In this document: piece after piece, positions 23,386-40,923 of the stretch
Layout of the letters: each line of letters opens with the position of its first letter
Position numbering within the stretch: position 1 is the stretch's first letter
From: Coffea arabica
Lineage: Eukaryota > Streptophyta > Magnoliopsida > Gentianales > Rubiaceae
DNA length: 64,000 nucleotides
Assembly: GCF_036785885.1 (NCBI RefSeq)
Contig: NC_092312.1
Location: 10,372,001-10,436,000, forward strand
Reading direction: 5' to 3'
Made by a program: the position numbers and the translations under genes
Notes under the pieces: generated by a model
What the model was told of the DNA's origin: nothing
Seen by the model: the letters and a program-made list of their open reading frames with translations, nothing else
The model's database searches: none

Positions 23386-25672
23386 GATTTTGGCTAGATG
23401 TTCAAAACTTGGAGTGACAGAGATGATCTTGTCTCTGATTCTTCAGTTCATCCTTTTCTCTAAAAGGGGTGGCAAAGAAGAGACTATCACGGGAATGGCA
23501 AGTGCAAGACTGCAAATTGTCCCTGGGTAAGAAACTGAACTCAAGTTCCAAGGCGTATAACTAACTTAATAACTGGTTTGTATCCCATTCTCGTTTCATT
23601 TGTTTTGCAATCACTTGGCAGGAGTTTCAGTGAAATATAAAGCTGGAAGACGAGCCTGACAGGATTTCAGTGCTTCATTGGCGCACTAAATTCAACTCAG
23701 TTTGTCTGGCATTCTTCATTTGAACGTGACGGGACAAAGTCGCAGTTTTAGAAAGCGGCCAACTCACACTTGGACACGGAATTTTCTGCCTATGGAGATT
23801 TTGAGAGTCAGCTTTGAATGCAATAGTTGTCTGTCTTTTGCGTGTTCAATACATACATAATACAGTACATTTGGTTACACCCTTGCCGAAATTTTCTTTC
23901 TAAATTTTAAATGACTCTATTGTATTGAATCAATTGACGTCAGAACTAAATGTTGAACAAATCAATGAGGGTCCTTCAGAATTCTGTCCGGATCGGTGAT
24001 CAATCCTGAATGTTTTTTAATGTAAATTAAATATATAGACAAGTTAAGCGCGATGGATATAAAATTCCAAATTCGTATATAAAAGTAAATTGATTCAAGT
24101 GTATAAAAAACATTCAAATGGTAGTCAATTAAAACGTTCATGAATTGTTTTTTTTTTTTTTTTTGATCCGGCAATGTACCAATCACAGTGGGGAGAGGAT
24201 AATTTGTGCTTTTCCAGACAATGCTTTCTAGTCTCAACAGAAAGGATCGAACAAAAATTAATTCCATTTTTAAGCTGCTGGGGCTTGGCCCTTTGGTGAA
24301 GATTTTCAACTGTTTCGTTGACTTTTTGTGCACCAATTTTCAAGACTTGCACCATTTCTTATGTTTTTATCAATTTCACAAAAGAAACATTTATAAGTTG
24401 TGAGCAGACAGTGTCCATAGATATTGCTCTTCACGTCACGGCTTGCACTTTGCCAATCTTGCTAGGCAATTTCAATCTAGAGTCCAGAAGTTTAATTTAA
24501 CTTTATCATGCGATAGGTCTTCTTAGATTAAACAAGGGACATGTAACTATGGTCAAAGTCTTGAATGCAGTTCCATTTGGATTGTTATTTTTAGGAATTT
24601 TTATAGAAAAATATATTATAACGATTTGATGTATATAAGATAGTAGAAATGTGTTTGCGAAAATCACAAAAATTTTTCTGCGTAAAATCATATTCCAAAC
24701 ATAGAAACTATGATGCTGTCTAAGTAAAGAAACGTGCAATTGACTGGGGGATATAACTGTCATGTGGTATGTGTAATATTGAGTAAACTCTTTCTTGTTT
24801 GGGCAGCTTTTTGCAAAAAAAAAAAAAAAAAAAAACCCTTCCAATTTCTTGTTTTCCTAGCTGAATTTTGGAAGTCATTGACAATAATTTCCAAGATCTT
24901 AGGTGCCACCTTGGTCGAAATTACCCACGAAATGGGTCTCTACCTTAGTTCGATAGAAAAATTGGATGCAAAAAATATCAAGCTTCATAAGTTTTGCCTT
25001 GGTTATACCCACTGCGAGACAGGAATTTAACTTGAATATTAGGTATTAACCAATTCGATCTTCCTCGCTAAAACGAAATGAAATATATTAATCAACATTA
25101 AAACGTTGAAGAATACACCATAAAGGATCTCAAGTTAAATAATACACGAAGAAATGCAACTCTTGAAATTTAGGTAAATGATACTAAAATAACAACACAA
25201 CAAGACATCGTGCTTTAATTAACAGTAGAACTGGAGATGTGGGCATCTCTTCAAAGTGGGTGAATTCTCTTCATACGATCCTACTTGCAAGTATCTCAGT
25301 TTAAAATTAACAAAGAGCTGAATTCCAAACCTTGCAAGGTGCCTTCATTCTTCTACCCCTTTCTTCTCTTATTTTCTCTGACAACACCAAAGTCAAATAA
25401 AAGAACATGCTTTTCAAGAAATCTTCCCCCACTTTATCCCTTGTCATCCTAGTTTATGATTCCTGCACATTTACTTATCATGAAATTGAATTCTGGTATC
25501 GGCCAAAGCTCAAACCAAAGTCCAAACAAAATTTACATTTGAACTGATTAATATGGAAGAGAAATTAACGTTCTGCAGCATATACCATACACTTAGGAAT
25601 GTACGCAAATGATTGCATTTACACACCCTTTAAATTCTTTTAAAGAAATATATACATGCTATGAACCAGAAC
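23386..25672. other. Spacer between genes C and D
   Basis: Holds the presumed promoter of gene C at the left, one small inverted-repeat element (24571-24700) and poly-A/T runs. No gene is seen. Confidence 0.5.
24571..24700. mobile_element. Short MITE of the TTTGGATTGT family
   Basis: The left end TTCCATTTGGATTGTTATTT pairs imperfectly with the right end TATTCCAAAC. The interior phrase CGATTTGATGTATATAAGAT recurs, with changes, in the elements at 61995-62185 and 62457-62602. This indicates one small family. Confidence 0.45.
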
Positions 25673-30462
<4,790 letters not shown>

Positions 30463-30691
30463 TCATGATCTCAATCACCGAGCTCTAAGATCATGTTTAT
30501 TGAGTTGAACAAGACAGGAATAATAATAAAAAAAAAAGGTAAAACAAAACTTGCAAGATTTGGACTTTGAATTGTGAATTGAATAGTTCAGATTTCAGAA
30601 CTGGTAACAAAAATTCCAAGAATGACTTTGACTGGGTCAAATGCTAAGTGGTAAATTGCCTACTGAACAAGTTTTCGCGATTAAGACAAAA
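30463..30691. other. Upstream region of gene D
   Basis: Presumed promoter and leader of gene D. TTGACT and GTCAA cores (WRKY-type) lie close together near 30620-30640. Confidence 0.35.
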
Positions 30692-31345
30692 TAGGGGTGG
30701 CAATTTGGATTGAGATCCATTTATCCATCCATATAATCCATAATTAAATGGATTTGGATTATTCAGTTATAGTATTGGTTTTAAATGGTTGACCAAAGTA
30801 AAATTATTAAATTAAATGAATTTCTATGAATTATCCACAAAAATCACTAATATCCATTTACTTAAAAACCAAATTGGTTGCAAAACTCATTAGCTAACTA
30901 AAATCTCGAATTTGTTGACTAAAGCCGCACATCACAGCTAACTTGAGTTGGCTTGTCCAAGGAATTAAATAACCGTTGAGAAGTGGTGCAACTAGGAAAG
31001 GATGCTTCTTTTATAATCATGGTCAATGAAGCTGAATTATGTGGAGCTTTTCTTGAATTGAGTCTAATTTCTGATGGTTTTTCTGTATTAAATGCATTAA
31101 GAATTTGCCAAGAATAGAACTTTGTGGCTTTGCATCAACTTGTGCCATTAGCCACTAGGTGTCTCCCAGCATGGATCATGGATGCCTTCTCTGAGTGTTC
31201 AAGTCTCTATGAAGATGATTTCAACCGCAGAGATGGTCCACCCACATATTCTCCTCTTTTATTAGCTAGTGGCATTGGGCATGCCTTCACTAGAACATGC
31301 CTGAGTAATGGCTGTCACTGTTCATACCTAAATTCTTAAATGAAA

Positions 31346-31511
31346 AATTTTGTTTGGATTGTAAGTTATTTGGGATATACTGTAGCACTTTTTATGACGT
31401 GATGTAAGTGAGATAAAAAGGTAATTGAGAAGATAAAAAGGTGTATTGAAAATTGTAATGATGATGTAAGTAAATAAAATTGAGAAAATAATGCTCAATC
31501 CAAACAAATCC
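31346..31511. mobile_element. Short MITE with TTTGTTTGGATTG ends
   Basis: The left end TTTTGTTTGGATTG pairs with the right end CAATCCAAACAAA. It is about 166 bp with no coding capacity, and is similar in ends to 56971-57116. Confidence 0.6.
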
Positions 31512-31705
31512 TAACCACCCGTTTGGTTAGGGTACTCACCGCTTTTCAATGGGTATCAAGCTCTCAAGAACCATATCTAGTGCTTGGTTGGTGTCTATAG
31601 GTATACATCTATCACTATGGAAGGCCCAAAAGTTGCCAATAGCCATTACCGACTAAATTGGGCACTTTAACACTAATTTCGGAATTTGAAGCTGGGCAAT
31701 TAAGG

Positions 31706-31986
31706 GTGCGTTTAATAAAATTGAAATTTAAAAATTATAATCTAAAATCTGAATCCATTAACTTATTAAATTATTAAATATTAAATTTAATACATTTGAA
31801 TGCATATCACATTCAGTGATGAGTGAATAACTTATCACTTAATTTTAGGAACAAGTTTTGTCTAAAAAATTCAATGCCACTCAATTAATTCAGACGTTCA
31901 ATTTTTGATTGTCAAATACTTTGAATATATTAAGATTTAAATTCATTAACTTTAAATGCAAAATTGAACTATCATACAGAACCTAA
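31706..31986. mobile_element. MITE with AGGGTGCGTTTAATAAAA end; second copy at 18788
   Basis: It starts AAGGGTGCGTTTAATAAAAT and ends CTATCATACAGAACCTA, whose complement TAGGTTCTGTATGATAG is a weak inverted match to the start. The central block with CAGTGATGAGTGAATAACTT also occurs at 18788-18990. Confidence 0.6.
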
Positions 31987-32936
31987 ATAAAAAATTAGCA
32001 ACAACAAAGCAAAGGGTGCCGGTGTCTCTTCATGTCTTCTCCACTCATCTACTCCACCATATACAATACTTGCCCTTCTCTCCAGTCCAACATCTTGGCC
32101 AAAAAATGCCACTCTAGCCGCGATGGGTTTTCTTTCTCTTGTGATCCACGCTCAAAATTTGGGAGATTCGGCACATTTGGCATCCAACTAGAGTTTATGT
32201 AAAATTTTTACAATTCTCCTACAACTTCGATGGATTGGACTAATTCAAGCCTGACTCACAGAAGATTATTTTTTTTTTTTGTTTTGGTTGACTGTGGATT
32301 AGATCAAAATAATGAGATTATCTTTCGAATTTGGCCTGAAGAGTTATGGGCTTTGCCACGATTTGTTGATGGTTTTGGCTCCCTTCTATTGGGTGTGTGT
32401 TGATTTTGTTGGAAATCATGAAGTCAAAAGAGAAATTTAAGGTTGATCAATGGAGGTTGTTGAGATATCCATCACCAGCAGTTGGTGAGAACAGACAACG
32501 GAACTGAAAGCATGAAAACGATAAGACAAAAAGAAAAAAGAAAAATAAAAGTTGATTTCTAATCCAATGCAAATACTTCATTCTTTGTCAAAGGGAATCA
32601 TCCTACACAAACCCATTACTATTGAGGAGTCAAAGTCATTGCGATTCCTTAGCAGGAACCAAACGGGTGGTAAGTATTTTGTCCTCTTTCTTGTCCAAAT
32701 ACATCTAAAATTTATAAGTACATAAAAAAAGTATCTCCATATTACAAGAAATGGTAATACAAAAAAAAAGTAACCAAAATATTTAAATGCATTATAAATG
32801 AATAATCAGTTTTTATTTAATCCATTTAGATACATTTATTAAATTGATCTAAATGGATTGAATAAATTTCATTCACCATCCGTTAAGTCAAAACCAATTA
32901 TGAACTATTTATCCATATTGCTACCTCTGGACAAAA

Positions 32937-33582
32937 AGCAACACCTTCGGGCAGAAATTGATGAGACTCGAACTCTTGGTGCCCCATTCTGCATTTTTAG
33001 CTATGAAAAATTTCTTCATTACTCAAGAGTCAGGACAAAAAAAAAAAAAGATTTTTAAACAGCACCAGAGAGGATTGAATGAGTTGAGCATACAATAAAT
33101 TTCCATCTCCAAGATGAACACTAGCAGAAACTTTCCTAACATTTTTCGTCACTCGGAGGTGCTAAATTGTCCCTTCCTATGCATCCCATTTATCTAACCA
33201 GCACCAATTGTATTAATGAGACAAACATGAACATAGATTAACCGAAAATCAATCACAAGCATCTATGTACAATGTTCATATGATTCCCCCAATATTTGGA
33301 GTCATTCGACATATGAACACGGAAAAAAAAAGGGCTTGTTTCAGGGAGGATATAGCCAAACACTTAGATCGTCTTTGACACTTAACAACTAAGCCATCAG
33401 GCATACCAAAAGATCTTAGCTATACTTAAAACATTGTGTTTATGATATTTGCCAGGTCTATATTTCTCGATATTTCTGTTTGGTGAAGGTAAAAGTATTG
33501 CAGGCTTATACAAGTCGTCTGCTCCATGTTCTTGAAATACTAGAAATTGAGTGGATGATGTTAAAGGATTTTTATCAACAGC
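32937..33582. other. Spacer before the copia element
   Basis: No gene or clear repeat is recognised. Short frames here lack family features. Confidence 0.4.
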
Positions 33583-33587
33583 ATAAT

Positions 33588-33635
33588 TGTTGAGATGCCT
33601 TGAATTAGATCTTCAACCCCCGCTGAACTGCACGG
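33588..33635 (+). repeat. 5' LTR remnant (48 bp)
   Basis: It starts TGTTGAGATGCC, as the 3' LTR does, and matches it up to ACGG, where integrase sequence begins. ACGG could belong to either side, so the break sits on microhomology. Confidence 0.85.
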
Positions 33636-35863
33636 TGTATGCTCTTCAATGCTGGTTTGCCAAGGAGGTTCTGGGCGGAAGCAGTGAGCACGGCCTGCTT
33701 CTTGTCAATCGTGCACCTCATACAGGTATAGACTGCAAGATACCTTATGAAGTGTGGTCTGGTATGTCCCCTACTTACTCAAATTTGAAGGCTTTTGGTT
33801 GTACTGCGTATTATCATGTCAGTGAGGGTAAACTAGAACCAAGGGCTAAAAAGGGAGTGTTTCTGGGATATGGATATGGGGTTAAAGGGTATAGAATCTG
33901 GTCACCCTCAGAAAGGAAAGTTATACTTAGTAGAAGTGTAATTTTTGATGAAAACTCTATACTTAACCCCTCTGTGAAGGCTGTTGTTGAAGAAAGTGCA
34001 GGTGATGAAGAAAGTGCAGGTGTTGATAAACAGGTGGAGCTAAAAATCATTCAAAATGGTTTTGAATCACAGCAGCAATTTAGTGATTATCAACAACTAT
34101 CCTGTGAAACTGAACCTCCTGCAGAAGTAGAGTCACCAGAACCTACATCAGCAGAAAGGTTGGCACCTATATCTCATACTGCGTCAGAAACTCAACAGCA
34201 TGGTATTGCTTATGATCGTGCAAGGAGAGTGGGAGTACAAGCTCCCAGCAGGTATCGGGATTTTGTAGGTTATGCATTTCAGGTTGCTGAGGAGGTGGAT
34301 TCTCCCGAGCCCTCTACCTATAGAGAAGCTATTTCAGGCAGTGAGTCAGCTCAATGGCTTGCTGCAATGGGTGATGAAATGGAGTCGTTACACAAGAATG
34401 GCACTTGGGAATTGGTCAAACGGCCAGCAGAGAGAAAGGTTGTGACTTGCAAATGGGTCTTTAAAAGAAAGGAAGGAATTTCTCCAGCTGAGGGCATCAA
34501 ATATAAAGCACGTGTTGTTGCAAGAGGGTTCACTCAAAGAGAAGGAGTAGACTACAATGAGATTTTCTCACCAGTGGTCAGACACACTTCTATCAGGGTG
34601 CTACTAGCAATGATTGCACATCAGGACTTAGAACTTGAGCAGCTAGACGTGAAGACAGCTTTCCTACATGGAGAGTTAGATGAAGAGATTTATATGACTC
34701 AGCCAGATGGATTTTATGTTCGGGGAAAAGAAGATTATGTATGCAAGTTGAAGAAATCTTTGTATGGATTAAAGCAGTCCCCAAGGCAGTAGTACAAAAA
34801 ATTTGACGGCTACATGATTGAGCTAGGTTACAACAGAAGTCAGTATGATTGTTGTGTATATCACAACAAACTTGAAGATGGTTCGATGATCTATTTGATT
34901 CTGTATGTAGATGATATGCTCATAGCTGCGAGGAATAAAGCTGATATACAGAAGTTGAAAAGTCTTCTCAGTGCAGAGTTTGAGATGAAAGACTTGGGTG
35001 CAGCACAGAAAATTTTGGGAATGGAGATTTTCAGGGATAGAAGTCAGAAAAAGCTTTTCTTGTCACAGAAGAGCTATATTGAGAAGGTACTATCCAGATT
35101 TGGCATGTCTACAGCAAAACCCTTGAATACTCCGAGTGCAACGAATGTTCAACTATCAGTTATACTTGCACCACAGTCAGAAGCTGAGATGGAGTATATG
35201 GCTAAGGTTCCCTATTCTAGTGCAGTGGGTAGTTTGATGTATGTCATGGTCTGCACTAGACCTAATCTGGCACATGCAGTCAGTGTTGTTAGCAGATTTA
35301 TGGCTAATCCTGAGAAGGAGCACGGGCTGGCAGTGAAGCGAATTTTTCGGTATTTGAGGGGTACATCTGATGTTGGTCTCATCTATGGAGGTGATACAGA
35401 GTGTTTGGTTACAGGCTATTCAGATTCTGATTATGCTGGAGATGTTGATAGTAGGAGGTCGATGACTGGTTATATTTTCACTCTTGGGCATTCTGTAGTT
35501 AGTTGGAAAGCAACTCTACAACCTACAGTGACTCTGTCCACTACTGAGGCAGAGTATATGGCACTGACGGAGGCTGCTAAAGAGGGAATTTGGTTAAAGG
35601 GGCTGGTTGGAGATCTTGGCCTACATCAGGATCAGGCTAATATATATTGTGATAGTCTCAGTGCAATATGTTTAGCCAAGGATCAAGTTCATCATGAGAG
35701 GACTAAACACATTGATGTCCGATATCATTTCTTGAGATCTGAGACAAGGATCAAGGTGAAAAAAATTGGCACTGCTGACAATCCTACTGATATGTTCACC
35801 AAGCCGGTCCCTCATAGCAAATTCAAACATTGTTTGGATTTGCTAAATGTCCTAAGTTTCTGA
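33633..35863 (+). pseudogene. Copia pol remnant: integrase C-terminal part, reverse transcriptase, RNase H
   Basis: Order: integrase part (RRFWAEAV, then NRAPH and the core C-terminal region AFGCTAYYHV), an acidic linker, reverse transcriptase (CKWVFKRKEG, QLDVKTAFLHG, YVDDM near 34905) and RNase H ([29 protein letters not shown]), ending at TGA after LNVLSF. Two lesions are visible: a one-base loss near 33701-33703, where integrase changes frame, and an in-frame TAG at 34790-34792 after QSPRQ, where this family usually has Trp. The frame continues open beyond the stop to 35863. The element cannot supply its own proteins. Confidence 0.88.
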
Positions 35864-35975
35864 TGGCCCTTATGGGCATTCTGATGGTACTTAGAGATAA
35901 TTTTCTGAGTACTTCTGGCACTTCATTAGTGCGTCTGTTACATTTTTCGGGGAAGATTCAAGTCAAGGTGGAGAT

Positions 35976-36160
35976 TGTTGAGATGCCTTGAATTAGATCT
36001 TCAACCCCCGCTGAGCTGTACGGGGGTCTCGCTAATAAAAATCTGATTTCCCCCTAATAAAAATCTATTCCGATTACAACCCTAATAAAAATCTGATTTC
36101 CCCCAAGTTGTTCTTGTCTATTCTTGTTTGTTCTTATGTTCCGCTGCATTTGTTATAACA
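35976..36160 (+). repeat. 3' LTR, 185 bp
   Basis: It runs from TGTTGAGA to ATAACA, with TGTT/AACA inverted ends. Inside, the phrase CTAATAAAAATCTGATTTCC occurs twice and partly a third time. A purine-rich stretch CAAGGTGGAGAT (35964-35975) sits directly before it. Confidence 0.85.
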
Positions 36161-36165
36161 ATAAT

Positions 36166-36727
36166 TAATACCTAAACAGCACTTCTATCAAGAAGGTTTC
36201 AAAACGTCAAATTTGTGTCAGATGTATGGAAACAGGAGACATAATTCATATTGAATAGAAACTGATATAGGGGACAAGGGCTTAATCTCGTACACAGAGA
36301 ATGAGCTTTGTCTTCATTATATGGAATATAGGTCAATTTAGATCATGTAACTGGCTACTACCGTGAGTTGACAGTTTACTGTTATAATTTCTACTAGATC
36401 TTTTACATTTGCTTTCTTCAGTATGGTGCATCTTCCTCTGTAGAAAATGTGGAAGCTTGACTTTGCTTAGTTCCATCATTCCATCTTCGGAAACCAAAAG
36501 AAAGAACGTACGGATGCAACATGCATTTGGTTTGCACCATTTGAAAGTAGACATTTCTTCTTCTTCGTTTCCTCCCACATAATATGCTTCTCCAGAGAAA
36601 ACTTTCTGCGCTCATTTCGCATATTGATTACTTACCCCGAGTGAGAGGTGATTGACTTGTAAGTTGTGACCATGTAACCAAAGCTAATAACTGTACAAAA
36701 TTGGAAGACTCTTTGAATTTCTCAATC
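36166..36727. other. Spacer between the copia element and gene E
   Basis: Probably includes the 3' untranslated end of gene E on the minus strand. No separate gene is recognised. Confidence 0.4.
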
Positions 36728-39700
36728 TTATCTTCCTTCCACTGCTGTGATAGTTAGTTCATTGCCTGTATTTGAATCTTGACCACTCCATGATGGGTCA
36801 ATTTTGAAGGGGGAATTTTCTGTAATAAAACCAGGTTCTTTGGGTTGTGGCAACTCCACATTTTCGTTACTTAGCATGAAAACCACAGTACTCATAGCTG
36901 GTCTGTCTTCAGCTCGTTGCTGCACACACAAAAGCGCCACTTGGATACACCTTATGACTTCTTTTATTGAAAATGATCCATCCAGCATCTCATCAACCAG
37001 TTCAAGACACCTGTCTTCATTCCAAAGTTTCCATGTCTGAAACAAATTCAGTTCAATGAAACAATCATTAATTACAAATAAATTTGTTCTACTAATACGC
37101 AAATTTTCAGCTGAAGTGAGTATCAATTTTCTTTGTGCACTTACATGTCCTATCAGGTTATAGTCATGTCCTGGATCATAGAATCCCCAATTCTTTCTGC
37201 CACTTATTAGCTCCAACACTATAACACCAAAGCTGAATACGTCTGATTTTATGGAAAAATGACCACTCATTGCATACTCAGGAGACATGTAACCACTGCA
37301 TCAGAGTACAGTGTTCAGCAACATCAGTGAAAAAATTGTATCAATCGAAGAGAAAGGTAAAGAAAAAGAATTGCCATTCCTAAATCTTTTTCCTCAGGTA
37401 TGACAATTACTTACTATGTTCCGATTACTCTCCTAGTCTTTTCTTCTGTTTGCTCTCCTCCAAAAATTCTTGCAATGCCAAAGTCTGAAATTTTGGGGTT
37501 CATCTTGATATCAAGCAAAATGTTACTTGTTTTTAGATCTCTGTGGATAATTCTCAATCTGGAATCCTGGTGAAGATAAAGCAGCCCTCTTGCAATCCCC
37601 AAAACAATATCGAAGCGTGTATTCCATGGCAGTAGCTTTCTTTTCACTCGGTCTATAATTGCATATGCAATTAAATTTGTAGGTAAGCCAATTTAGTTTG
37701 CCGTGAAAGAGAGATAACTAATGGAGCTACAGGTATTGAGGGTTAGTGCTGGTACCGAATATAAAGTTGTCCAAGCTTTTGTTTGGCAGGTACTCGTACA
37801 CTAACATTTTTTCTTCTCCTTGAATGCAGCATCCAAGTAGCTTAACAAGATTACGATGCTGAAGATTTGCAATCAGTTTGACTTCATTCTTAAACTCTCT
37901 TAGGCCTTGCCCCGAATCCTGTGAAAGCCTTTTTACTGCTATTTCTGATCCGTTAGGTAGTTTACCCTGTGGCACCAACACAAGAAAAAACAACATATTA
38001 CCTCTGAAGGATCTGATTTCCCTTTGTAAGCTAAAAACTAATCATCCATAGAAAAGTTGAATACCTTATAGACTGGACCAAAACCACCTTGTCCAATCTT
38101 ATTGCCAAAAGCAAATTGGTCCGTAGCATCAACAATGGTTGCAAGACCGAATATAGGCAATTCGAGGTCTTCGTCTTGACTTTCTTCTTCATAATGGTTG
38201 TAAGAATTGTTGTCATGGGCTGAAAATATATATGTAATAGATGAAGCAAGGTTAGTGTGATAAGGTTTTCCTAGTTTTCAAATAAAGAAGATACTTTCAG
38301 TGGAATCATTAAAAAAATTCTGAATTTAATTCTAGTGGCTAAAATCCATTAAGTGCTAACTCTCTTGACAAAAAAGCCAAATAGTGGTAGTCACAAAACC
38401 TTAGCTGAGAAATAGGTACTGTAGGGTAAGTATGAAATACCTATTGGCATAGAAACCGTATCCTCTTCTGCTCTTCTCTTAATTCTTTTCATCATTTGCC
38501 AGGCCATAGCCAAGAGAACCAGAAGAAAAGCTGTTGATATGGAGATTCCAATAGCTACTCTAATACGCTTTCTCCTTTTGTTTTCAGCAATTGAATCTGG
38601 CAGTTACATTATGTCTAAGATGAGAATCAAAATTTTGAGTAAAAGCTCAGTATGCAGTTATTGCAACAACCACCCTGGGATATGCCACTTGTAGTTTTGT
38701 ATCTCCTCTGGGTATCAATAAGCTTCTTACCTACCCAAAAAAACCCTGTAATCGCTAGCAGAGTTGCCAAGGTGTTTACTGGCACTGATGCTTAAGTTTA
38801 CCCAGTAATCCCTCTAAACAATTAATGTGAACTAGAAGAAACAAAAAATTGTGAAGGATTCCTAACTGGACTTTCAATTTAAACATGGTTTCCAATTTCT
38901 CATAGATGAAAGGCATGTCCATTGCAGTTCATTGGAGAATAACTGCATTATAAGATTTAAGGCAGAAGAAAGTTTTGGGTGTTGTTTCAAACTGATTCCC
39001 AAGCCATTCAATCAAGATAACTTCAGAAGTAGACCTAATTCATCGTGAAACATCTCAGAAACTTCTAGATTATTCACCTCACATGACATAGAACGGTAAT
39101 GATCAACAACCTAGAAATGCTAGAGTCCGGTAATGATCAACAACCTAGAAATGCTAGAGTCATCCTCATTGTTCTTCTTTGCAATCAACAAGTAGAGCTA
39201 CTACAGTTACCAACTTGTCATAGCTTCAATTTTCACAAGAATTTGTCCTATAAGTTGAACTTTCCTCCTCTTGTCCCTAGGTTTTGCTATGCTGCATCGT
39301 ATTAACCAAACAAATTTGATTGATTAACATAAATAAGATAGGTACAATGCAATTTTGTTGCTATTGTTTACCAATTTTAGGTTCCTTAGTGAAGCAGCAT
39401 ATAAGGCTAATGTACAAAAACTAAAGCACAATTTAGCAAGGCAAAAGTTCCACATCTTCAGCAAGATGGAAGTGCATTCCTAATTTCAGAAGCGGTGCAA
39501 GGGTAGAGAATGACGCAACAGAAAATAAGTGCATACCTAATTCGGCGCGTGCCATTCGTATGAAGAGTTCCTCTCCATCACTAGCAGAATCTCTCATGTC
39601 AATCAAATCATGGAGCCAAACCACACATTGGCTGCCATTGCCAAGAACATTGATTCTAGTATAGGCCATACAATCACATTTCTTCAGACACTCTGCTCTA

Positions 39701-40800
39701 CATTCCTCGACCCCAAAATTTGCCCACAGAACTGCATTATCTGGCAACTTAAGTGCATTATACTTCACAAAACCATCCCCATTGCTACAATTGAGATTGT
39801 ACCTCCTCTTACAACCACCTAATGAATTAAACAATCTCCAATCTTGTGGTGAGTTTGGAACAAAACCGTTTAAACACCGGCAATTTGGATCATTGGTATA
39901 GCAACTTCCATACTGTCCACACATGCCATATTTATCACAGTAGATTCTGTTAAGCTCCACAATCATGTTCCAGTCTCGACTAGTATTTCGCCATGTGAGA
40001 TACTGAATTGAACCCAGTGGTGTCACAACGGACCGAACTAAAGTAGAATCATCTAGTGTTTCATAAGCATAATAAACTTCATCAGATGTGGAAACAAAGA
40101 TGGGCTTGAACACTGTATTATTCCTCAGTTCATTGCTACCGCTGAACCTATCACCATCAAAAGGACCCCACCTGTACTTCTTAGTCTCTCCCTGTCGGAG
40201 AATCAGCTGAGGAGTTTCAGGAGGATCCAAGCTAAATGTAAACTCACCATCTGAAGGGTCATCAAAATTTTTCCAAGATCTCATGATATTGCTGGTTCCA
40301 GTTTTTAGATTCCATCCAAGCTTCATTCCAGGCAACATCGTACCAGACATATGATCGAAGCTTTGCCATATATAATCTTTTCCATCTGCTTCATCCTGTT
40401 TTCTCACTACAAGGTTACCTGTATCTAGGAGTTGCAGCAATGGACTCTGGCCTGCCATTGTTCCATTCGTAATTGTAAACCAAACGAACTTGTTATAAAG
40501 AAATAGAGAACCATTTATACTCATCATTAGACCGCCAGATGAGTCGTTGATCGGATTTTCTCTATTGGCCACCCAAACCACTGTTAGGGGTAGGGGTTGG
40601 TTGTGGTACCATATGCCCAAATACTTTCTACCTGAATTGCCTGGACTGAAGAATCCCAGTGCAAAAATCTGGTTGGAGGAAACCAAGGTTTGGCCGTCTG
40701 TAAGGTTCTGGTCAGGTGCTAAGATGTCTGCTGCAATGGATCTGTAGGAGGCCAGGAGTGTGAAAATGGCAAAGACCGAAAATATCAGAGAAAAACCCAT
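36728..40800 (-). CDS. Gene E: G-type lectin S-receptor-like serine/threonine kinase, complete
   Basis: Seven exons: 40800-39537, 38596-38441, 38219-38065, 37966-37756, 37652-37415, 37295-37145 and 37036-36728. They total 2484 nt (827 aa) with frame kept. A signal peptide (about 1-24) precedes [19 protein letters not shown]-lectin ([14 protein letters not shown]), S-locus glycoprotein ([17 protein letters not shown]), EGF-like ([13 protein letters not shown]) and PAN ([14 protein letters not shown]) domains follow. The membrane span is near 433-453, followed by basic KRIKRR. The kinase has [46 protein letters not shown] and SPEY, with tail LTITAVEGR. Exon sizes equal those of gene F and the proteins are closely colinear, so E and F look like a tandem pair. 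The style resembles the group often annotated as At4g27290-like. Confidence 0.93.
39094..39161. repeat. Perfect 34-bp tandem duplication in intron 1 of gene E
   Basis: Units 39094-39127 and 39128-39161 are identical, starting CGGTAATGATCAACAACC and ending GCTAGAGTC. There is no coding role. Confidence 0.9.
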
Positions 40801-40923
40801 TCTTTCGAATTGGCAACGTAAAGGGACTTTCTATTTGCATTAACAAAATTTCATATGTGAAATTAATGTGATCAAAAGTAAGAGCCAGCCAGAGAAATTT
40901 AAGTGCAATACGAGTTTCCATGC

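Larger units (their letters stand above)
30692..32928. mobile_element. Probable diverged hAT-type element containing nested MITEs
   Basis: The left end TAGGGGTGGCAATTTGGAT begins as the clear hAT element at 17160 does. The right end (complement) CAGAGGTAGCAATATGGAT is a diverged inverted copy, and both subterminal regions are rich in ATCCATTTA/TAAATGGAT motifs. The flanks share GACAAAA: AGACAAAA at 30684-30691 and GGACAAAA at 32929-32936, an 8-bp duplication with one mismatch. The interior holds two smaller elements and no transposase ORF. The pairing of the two ends over 2.2 kb is inference. Confidence 0.5.
33588..36160 (+). mobile_element. Ty1/copia LTR retrotransposon, internally deleted and defective
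   Basis: A 5-bp target duplication ATAAT flanks the element (33583-33587 and 36161-36165). The 3' LTR is complete (35976-36160) and preceded by a purine-rich stretch. At the 5' end only the first 48 bp of the LTR remain (33588-33635), fused directly to the middle of integrase. The rest of the 5' LTR, the primer binding site, gag, protease and the front of integrase are gone. The two LTR starts differ at 2 of 48 positions. The reverse transcriptase style (YVDDM, FEMKDLG) suggests the Tork/Tnt1 branch; that placement is tentative. Confidence 0.9.

Noticed and set aside
31124-31339. 71-codon plus-strand frame between genes D and E
   Set aside because: Short, no family features, and inside the probable hAT-derived segment.
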